Shown: one piece after another, positions 58,753-64,000 of the stretch
Position numbering within the stretch: position 1 is the first letter of the stretch
Layout of the letters: each line of letters opens with the position of its first letter
Assembly (NCBI GenBank): GCA_964437365.1
Contig: CAYTGM010000003.1
Location: 1-64,000, forward strand
Length of the DNA stretch: 64,000 nucleotides
Reading direction: 5' to 3'
Source: CAYTGM01 sp964437365
GTDB lineage: Bacteria > Sumerlaeota > Sumerlaeia > SLMS01
Position numbers and translations under genes: made by a program
The notes under the pieces: generated by a model
Database searches by the model: none
What the model saw: the letters and a program-made list of their open reading frames with translations, nothing else
Told to the model about the DNA's origin: nothing

Positions 58753-61700
58753 ATGAAACGTCGTCTTGTATTACCGCTCATTTTATCTGTACTCGGCTTG
58801 TCTACCCTGTGGGCCAACCAGAGAGACGGACACCCGATCAGGGAAAAAAAACCTGAAGGCACCTTAGATACAGCACTTCTTGAAGACCTGTATCAGCAAA
58901 AGACCCTCTTCCCAAAAGGGACCCCCAACAAGCAATCGAGACCTGTCGTCAACGACGAGGACTTCATAACTCTTGCCTATCTTCAGGATCCCGACACACT
59001 ACCGCATATACGCTGGCATGCGATCACCCATATGACCTCAACCTTCATCCGGTTTGATTCTAACGGGAACCTCACGAACCGCTTTTCTCAATGGGACAAC
59101 CGCTCATTTCACCTGAAAGCAGGAGGTAGTGCGGAAGCTGCAGGGACGAAAGTCCTCTTTATTCTCAACAGCTTCGATGATGATCCTGGCGGGGCCATCG
59201 AACAGGTCATGACGAATGCGAGTAAGCGTCAAAACTTGGCAGAAAATGTTGCAGATGCCCTGCAATTCGATACCGGCGCATATAATCATGGTGTTAACCT
59301 GGACATTGAGTTCAGCTGGGGGCCTGACGTCCGAGACGGATTGGTTCTCTTCATCAAAGCACTTCGCGAAGAACTGGATTCGCGCAATATGCAGGATAAA
59401 GAAATAAGCATTTATACAACTCCCGGCCTGAATACTGACCAATGGGATATCGCTGGCATGGAACCCTACCTCGATTATCTCGTATATAGTGGGTACGACT
59501 GGGGAACTGGAAGTGCGCCAAATGCCGTTTCTGATCACGAAAGAATGACGACCAGTGACTATCGTTTGCCGGGCAACCTCGAATTGGGTCTCCCTCCAGA
59601 AAAACTTGTCATCGCCTACTCCACCTACGGCAGAACCTGGCAGAACACAACGCAATACGGCGTCAGTGGCGGCTCCAGTAGCTCAACAGGTCGCGGCTTT
59701 ACCGACGGCCTCTACATGACAACGCTCACAACCCTCTATGGAGGCCCCTATCAGCATAACTACCAGAAAGGTGATGAAGCTGCGTGGTTCACCTTTAATG
59801 ACGGAACCCCACAGGTGGTCACATGGGAAGGACTGGAAGGCATCGCCTATAAATACAGACAAACATTAGCCCTTGAAGATTCAACAGGAGGAGAGAATTT
59901 TGATGGCATCAAGCTGCGTGGAATTTCTTTCTGGTCGTGCATGTGGCTGACAGAACAGACTTCCTGGAACCCACGGGCTGGATCCACACAATCAATTACT
60001 CGCACTTACCCCCATGTCTTCCAGGAGCTTCAGGAGGTTCTTGCTCGCCCCGGTGACAACGAGTTTCTCATCACAGGATTTGACAGCCTGGACCCAAGGT
60101 GGACGGACCCCAACAACTCCCCGGATACCAAGGGCGATACAAACTTTGACTCAGCTCGATCCATCGTCGTTTCTCCGGGTGATGAAGGCGGCCCTGAATA
60201 CTCAACGAATGCTCTTCTCTTGAAAGTGGATACTGAGTCGGCGGGGTCGAATCGTGTCATCATAGCACACGAAATCCTTGCGAACAGTTCATTCTCTCTG
60301 CGTTCGATACCCGATGTCAATGCAGCCGCAGCAGTCTTTGATATCTCAACGGAATTAGGCGCGTATATATATATGGAAACAGAGGAGACGGACGCCTCAG
60401 TTCGATTGATGATCATCGATGCTGATCATGAAATCGAAGTCTCGCCCGCCTTCCCATTGAATCAAACGGGCTGGCAAAGAGTTAAGTGGGACCTGACCGA
60501 CACATCGAGCGTTTCACCCTATACGACACAAGAGCCCATCCTCAACTCAGGTGATGGAGTGATAGACACCGATGGAAATGGTAAAGAAGATCTTGGGTTT
60601 TATGGCTTTGTGGTTGAAGTGGAAGGGTCAAAATCCTTCGATGTTCTTTTGGATCACGTTACTTACACTCACGCGATGCCTGATGGCCTCCATTATACCA
60701 TCAACGAATTCCGCTATGACCAGAACGATCAGGAGTTCCTGGAGATTCATGGCCCTGCCGGTCCTCTCCCCCAGGGCTTTGCCGTTCGGGTGATGAACGG
60801 TGGAAACGGAAATATTAGCACCCACTCAGTTTCCGGAACGATCTCCGACTCTGGTGATGGGACAGGCCTTTTTGTTATCGGTGATCCTTCCACACCCAAT
60901 CTCGACAATCAGGCGTTTTTCTCGGCAGGAGACGATGATCTTCTCAATGGTGCCCCAAGCGCGATACAACTCTTCAATACTCTTGTTCACGCTCCATACG
61001 ACTCCGTTGTTTACGAAGCGTGGGGGGGTCTCGACGAGTTAGTGCGACTTGAAACAATGGGAGTAACCGATGAAGGTTATCCTTGGCTTGGTCGTATTTC
61101 TTCCGGAACAGACAATGGTGGAGATCTCTATACGAAAGGTAGGTATCCCGACGGAAATGATACCGATATTAACGGGAATGATTTTTCTGTCATGAAGGCA
61201 ACCCCGGGTGAGCCAAACGGTAAGAACATCATCGAATCAACGTCCCTGAACTTTGATTCGATACCAAACTTTGCCTATCAGACTTTTCAGTCTCCCACAA
61301 CTGGGACATCTGGAGTTGGACCATCACCCAGTGGAGGAGATGTCTTCCGATGCGTGGATACTTCCGGTGGTGGTGTTATCTCCTATTTCGGCGATTCATC
61401 ACTTGGAACGACTCCTCCCTTTGATACTGGCTATACAGTACGTGGAGAACTTTTTATCCCTCCCCCGGAGCATCCCGAACAAGCGGTTGCTGTTGGTATC
61501 TGCGGACGACAGGGAGGTGTATTTTTCTCTGATTTTTCAGGGAGCAACGGTTACGAGCAGGGGTACTGGCTTATTTATGAGAACCGTTCAGACGTCAATC
61601 TCGCCAATGGGAGACCCGATCATCCTCAAACTTTCGAATTTGTCCATGCAACTCATGATAACCAGGACCTTAATCCTGTGAATCTCCTTGCGAGCTTTTC

Positions 61701-61983
61701 CGCCGCACAATCTGACGTAACCCCGGGTACATGGGCCGAGTTCTCACTAACCGTCGCACCAGAAAATCCCTCGGACTTTCAACTTTTCGTCGAACTAAAC
61801 TCTGAACTCGTCTATAATGGGCCTATCCCCGATGGTGGACCGGTCAGCGGAGCTTTTCAGGTCGGTTTCCGAGAGAACCATCCTGGCAACCCCAACCTCC
61901 AGGAAGGCACATGGGTTGACAACATCAGGATCACTCCGCCACTCTCTCCTCCTGCTGACTCAGATTTATTCTTCATGTACTGA
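58753..61983 (+). CDS. Secreted GH18-like protein with lamin-tail domain
   Basis: A 1076-residue exported protein (signal peptide RRLVLPLILSVLGLSTLWA). Residues of about 85-430 are a GH18 chitinase-type barrel: LVYSGYDWGTG, then ERMTTSDY, and GLPPEKLVIAYSTYGRTW. The catalytic strand reads HGVNLDIEF at residues 179-187: the catalytic Glu186 and Asp184 remain, but the first Asp of DxxDxDxE is His179 and the second is Asn182. A beta-sandwich region of about 470-630 follows (with FDVLLDHVTYTHAMP). A lamin-tail domain begins HYTINEFRYDQNDQEFLEIH (about 645-800). A final beta-sandwich ends SDLFFMY. It probably binds or degrades chitin or peptidoglycan-like polymer outside the cell. Confidence 0.82.
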   Translation: MKRRLVLPLILSVLGLSTLWANQRDGHPIREKKPEGTLDTALLEDLYQQKTLFPKGTPNKQSRPVVNDEDFITLAYLQDPDTLPHIRWHAITHMTSTFIRFDSNGNLTNRFSQWDNRSFHLKAGGSAEAAGTKVLFILNSFDDDPGGAIEQVMTNASKRQNLAENVADALQFDTGAYNHGVNLDIEFSWGPDVRDGLVLFIKALREELDSRNMQDKEISIYTTPGLNTDQWDIAGMEPYLDYLVYSGYDWGTGSAPNAVSDHERMTTSDYRLPGNLELGLPPEKLVIAYSTYGRTWQNTTQYGVSGGSSSSTGRGFTDGLYMTTLTTLYGGPYQHNYQKGDEAAWFTFNDGTPQVVTWEGLEGIAYKYRQTLALEDSTGGENFDGIKLRGISFWSCMWLTEQTSWNPRAGSTQSITRTYPHVFQELQEVLARPGDNEFLITGFDSLDPRWTDPNNSPDTKGDTNFDSARSIVVSPGDEGGPEYSTNALLLKVDTESAGSNRVIIAHEILANSSFSLRSIPDVNAAAAVFDISTELGAYIYMETEETDASVRLMIIDADHEIEVSPAFPLNQTGWQRVKWDLTDTSSVSPYTTQEPILNSGDGVIDTDGNGKEDLGFYGFVVEVEGSKSFDVLLDHVTYTHAMPDGLHYTINEFRYDQNDQEFLEIHGPAGPLPQGFAVRVMNGGNGNISTHSVSGTISDSGDGTGLFVIGDPSTPNLDNQAFFSAGDDDLLNGAPSAIQLFNTLVHAPYDSVVYEAWGGLDELVRLETMGVTDEGYPWLGRISSGTDNGGDLYTKGRYPDGNDTDINGNDFSVMKATPGEPNGKNIIESTSLNFDSIPNFAYQTFQSPTTGTSGVGPSPSGGDVFRCVDTSGGGVISYFGDSSLGTTPPFDTGYTVRGELFIPPPEHPEQAVAVGICGRQGGVFFSDFSGSNGYEQGYWLIYENRSDVNLANGRPDHPQTFEFVHATHDNQDLNPVNLLASFSAAQSDVTPGTWAEFSLTVAPENPSDFQLFVELNSELVYNGPIPDGGPVSGAFQVGFRENHPGNPNLQEGTWVDNIRITPPLSPPADSDLFFMY

Positions 61984-62000
61984 TTGCCGGGAGACCTCCA

Positions 62001-63932
62001 TTGCCGATCGAAATACTGCCGCAGACGCTTATCAACCAGATCGCTGCCGGTGAAGTCGTTGTTCGAATGGCGAGCGTCGCTAAAGAGCTTGTCGAGAACT
62101 CCATTGATGCCGACTCCTCACGTATAGAAGTCAGCGTGACCAATGAAGCTCGGAATCTGGAGATTCGCGACAACGGCATTGGGATGGACAGAGAAGATGC
62201 TGAACTTTGTCTGCAAAGACATGCTACGTCGAAGATCAGAACTCAACAGGATCTCGTTTCACTTGCTACGCGTGGATTCCGAGGAGAAGCGCTACCAAGT
62301 ATTGCCAGTGTCAGCCGTCTTGAGATTCAAACTCGACCAAGGGATCATCTCTCGGGCAGTCGAATTCTGGTGGAAGGTGGGCACATCGAAAAGATCGAAA
62401 AGTTCGGATGCCCCCCCGGAACAAGAATTCAAGTTCGTGACCTCTTCTACAATACACCGGCACGTTTGAAGTTCCTCAAATCCAAAGTGAGCGAGATGAA
62501 CGCGATCATGAGCACGATTACACGCCAGGCGCTCGCTCAACCTGACATTGCTTTCTCGGTCAGAAGAGATACTAAAGAATTACTGGATTTGCCGGAGGGA
62601 CAGGACCTGACCGCCCGGTTCCGCTCACTTTTGGGTGCACAGATCAAACGCGAGACCATTCTTGTAGACTTTGCAAGAGACGATATACATGTGACAGGAA
62701 TTATGGCTCACCCTTTGGACGCACGTGGAGATCGCCGTGGCCAGTACCTGTTCGTCAATGAGCGCCCATTCTCCAGCAAGCAGATTATTGGAGCTTTGGA
62801 GCAAGCTTGCCGAGGATTCGTGATGACAAGTCGCTTCCCCGTGTTTGCACTCTTTATACAAATCCCACCTGGCGAAGTTGACTTTAACGTCCATCCAACA
62901 AAAGAGGAAGTACGCTTTCAGGACGAAAGGCGGGTTTCCGGAACCGTCTACCGTGCTGTCGAAGCAGCTTTTCAAGGCTCACGTACACTTGTTGGGGAAG
63001 TTCAGCTGGAAGATCGTATAGATCCCTCAAGAGCAGAAGAACAGGATAAGGGCACACCAGGCAAGGAAGCAGGAACCTCTGCATCTTCTGGCACCGGAGA
63101 GTCCAACTCTCGCCCACCATCATTCTTTACATCTCCTGATCAGCTGGTCAGACGTGCCTTTGACAGAAAGCAAAGCCATGTAAAGAACCAGTCGGACTGG
63201 CTGGTTGAAAGGGAGCGAAATGAACCTGTTGTAAGCTATCCTACTGAAGAAAAAGCTGCAAAGAGAATACCCAATGTCTATCGCAAAAGAGGATCCGGAA
63301 GCGAGCTTATTGCTGCCGGACCTGGCGAATATCCCGACCCAGGTTTCTGGCGACAAGGCATTGAACCGGTAGCACTCGGACAGGTTTCCGAAACATATAT
63401 CATGGCACGCTATGGTGACGACCTTCTCATCATTGACCAGCATGCCTCCCACGAACGCCTTGTCTATCTTGAGCTGAAGAAACAGAATCGTCAGATAGAC
63501 CAGCAACCACTCCTTGTTCCTATCACCATTGAGCTGTCTCCTGCCCAGAGTGAGATTGTCTCGGGTTTTCAAGAGCGGCTGCAGGAACTTGGATTTGATT
63601 TGTCAGAATTTGGCCCTCGAACCTGGGCCGTAAATGCCGTTCCAACCGACCTGCCTGAGTTTGATCCCGTGCCACTTATCCTTGAGCTTGTCGAAGATCT
63701 GGAAGACGAGAAAAAAATCAATGCACTGGACGATCTTAGAGATCGTATTATGATCAGAACAGCATGTCACAGCGCTATACGAGCAGGAGAAATCCTCTCT
63801 CTTGAGAAGCAACAGGAGCTGTTGAATCAGATCAAGAGAGAGAAGTTAAGTCTAACCTGCCCTCACGGACGACCGACGATCGTCCGCCTCGGCAAGCAGG
63901 AACTGGACAAGCAGTTCAAAAGGATCGTGTAG
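62001..63932 (+). CDS. mutL: DNA mismatch repair protein MutL
   Basis: A 643-residue MutL, the ATPase that links MutS recognition to repair. The start is TTG 62001: CGGGAG lies 7 bases upstream and MPIEILPQTLINQIAAGEVV matches the family start. GHKL ATPase motifs follow: ELVENSIDADSS, DNGIGMDREDAELC, ATRGFRGEALPSI. The disordered linker is about residues 330-450. The C-terminal domain has the metal/nuclease-type motifs DQHASHERLVYLE (from Asp479), ACHSAIRAGEIL and CPHGRP. In the first motif the final Glu is shifted by one (Leu490-Glu491), so nick activity is uncertain but likely. Confidence 0.94.
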   Translation: MPIEILPQTLINQIAAGEVVVRMASVAKELVENSIDADSSRIEVSVTNEARNLEIRDNGIGMDREDAELCLQRHATSKIRTQQDLVSLATRGFRGEALPSIASVSRLEIQTRPRDHLSGSRILVEGGHIEKIEKFGCPPGTRIQVRDLFYNTPARLKFLKSKVSEMNAIMSTITRQALAQPDIAFSVRRDTKELLDLPEGQDLTARFRSLLGAQIKRETILVDFARDDIHVTGIMAHPLDARGDRRGQYLFVNERPFSSKQIIGALEQACRGFVMTSRFPVFALFIQIPPGEVDFNVHPTKEEVRFQDERRVSGTVYRAVEAAFQGSRTLVGEVQLEDRIDPSRAEEQDKGTPGKEAGTSASSGTGESNSRPPSFFTSPDQLVRRAFDRKQSHVKNQSDWLVERERNEPVVSYPTEEKAAKRIPNVYRKRGSGSELIAAGPGEYPDPGFWRQGIEPVALGQVSETYIMARYGDDLLIIDQHASHERLVYLELKKQNRQIDQQPLLVPITIELSPAQSEIVSGFQERLQELGFDLSEFGPRTWAVNAVPTDLPEFDPVPLILELVEDLEDEKKINALDDLRDRIMIRTACHSAIRAGEILSLEKQQELLNQIKREKLSLTCPHGRPTIVRLGKQELDKQFKRIV

Positions 63933-63933
63933 A

Positions 63934-64000
63934 CTATTCTACAAGATCTGCGGCATCGATAATTCCGTCACCATTAACATCAAAGTTCTTTTCACGAGCT
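63934..64000 (-). CDS. C-terminal end of a dockerin-like calcium-loop protein (partial)
   Basis: A leftward-reading gene enters from the right edge. Its last 21 codons read AREKNFDVNGDGIIDAADLVE and then TAG (complement of 63934-63936). DVNGDGIIDAADL is a full dockerin type I/EF-hand calcium loop, common at the ends of secreted proteins in cellulosome-lacking environmental bacteria. It converges with mutL, 1 base apart. Only the tail is visible, so the main domain is unknown. Confidence 0.7.
   Translation of the reverse strand, partial: AREKNFDVNGDGIIDAADLVE

Overview
The window looks like one stretch of the chromosome of a Gram-negative (two-membrane), free-living heterotrophic bacterium. 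It holds 50 likely protein genes, one tRNA gene and no rRNA, phage, transposase or CRISPR array. Lipoprotein signals, an RND-type pump, a pseudopilin, a PilT ATPase and DapF point to a diderm with meso-diaminopimelate peptidoglycan. FG-GAP, dockerin-like and lamin-tail secreted proteins and planctomycete-style short dispersed repeats suggest an under-studied lineage near the PVC/FCB groups (for example Sumerlaeota- or Hydrogenedentota-like). That placement is a guess from gene style, not a result.

Layout. 1-4157: the end of argG, two TPR/exported proteins and prephenate dehydrogenase. 4172-8344: a cytidylate-kinase-like enzyme, a membrane zinc protease, and a proteostasis block of two Hsp20 genes and clpX, with GTCGCAA/TTGCGAC palindromes upstream of the Hsp20 pair. 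8430-14830: signalling (PP2C phosphatase, ECF sigma factor with its overlapping membrane anti-sigma candidate, FHA-GGDEF protein), a glycosyltransferase and tRNA-Thr(GGT). 14953-20158: dapF, lipoprotein SppA, a secreted EEP nuclease/phosphatase, a cobalamin adenosyltransferase and an FG-GAP protein. 20357-21520: pilT. 21521-23848: a repeat-rich accessory stretch carrying two small genes (ACP-like and thioredoxin-like). 24036-30565: aroA, glycerate kinase, heme oxygenase, PBP4-type dacB and a second glycosyltransferase.

30589-41168 starts with the most unusual gene, a single 1406-codon frame in which a complete RND permease is fused to an ABC ATPase. It is followed by a J-domain/TPR protein paired with an Hsp70, then HU, a response regulator and thrS (with a large insertion). 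41275-53170 holds a membrane protein, coaX, an M14 peptidase fused to a decayed amidohydrolase-like domain, a GT-C enzyme, a GH20-like enzyme, a pseudopilin, a secreted propeller-like protein and recJ. 53378-64000 has an unrecognised gene, a B12/radical-SAM-like protein that has lost all three cluster cysteines, an EI24/CysZ-like membrane protein, a membrane-anchored pseudokinase, a GH18 plus lamin-tail protein, mutL, and the last codons of a dockerin-like protein.

The strongest candidates for something undescribed are the RND-ABC fusion, the cysteine-less radical SAM homologue beside a pseudokinase, and the M14/amidohydrolase-like fusion. Three proteins keep recognisable enzyme folds while losing the catalytic residues. 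All family calls rest on reading motifs by eye; no database search was possible.
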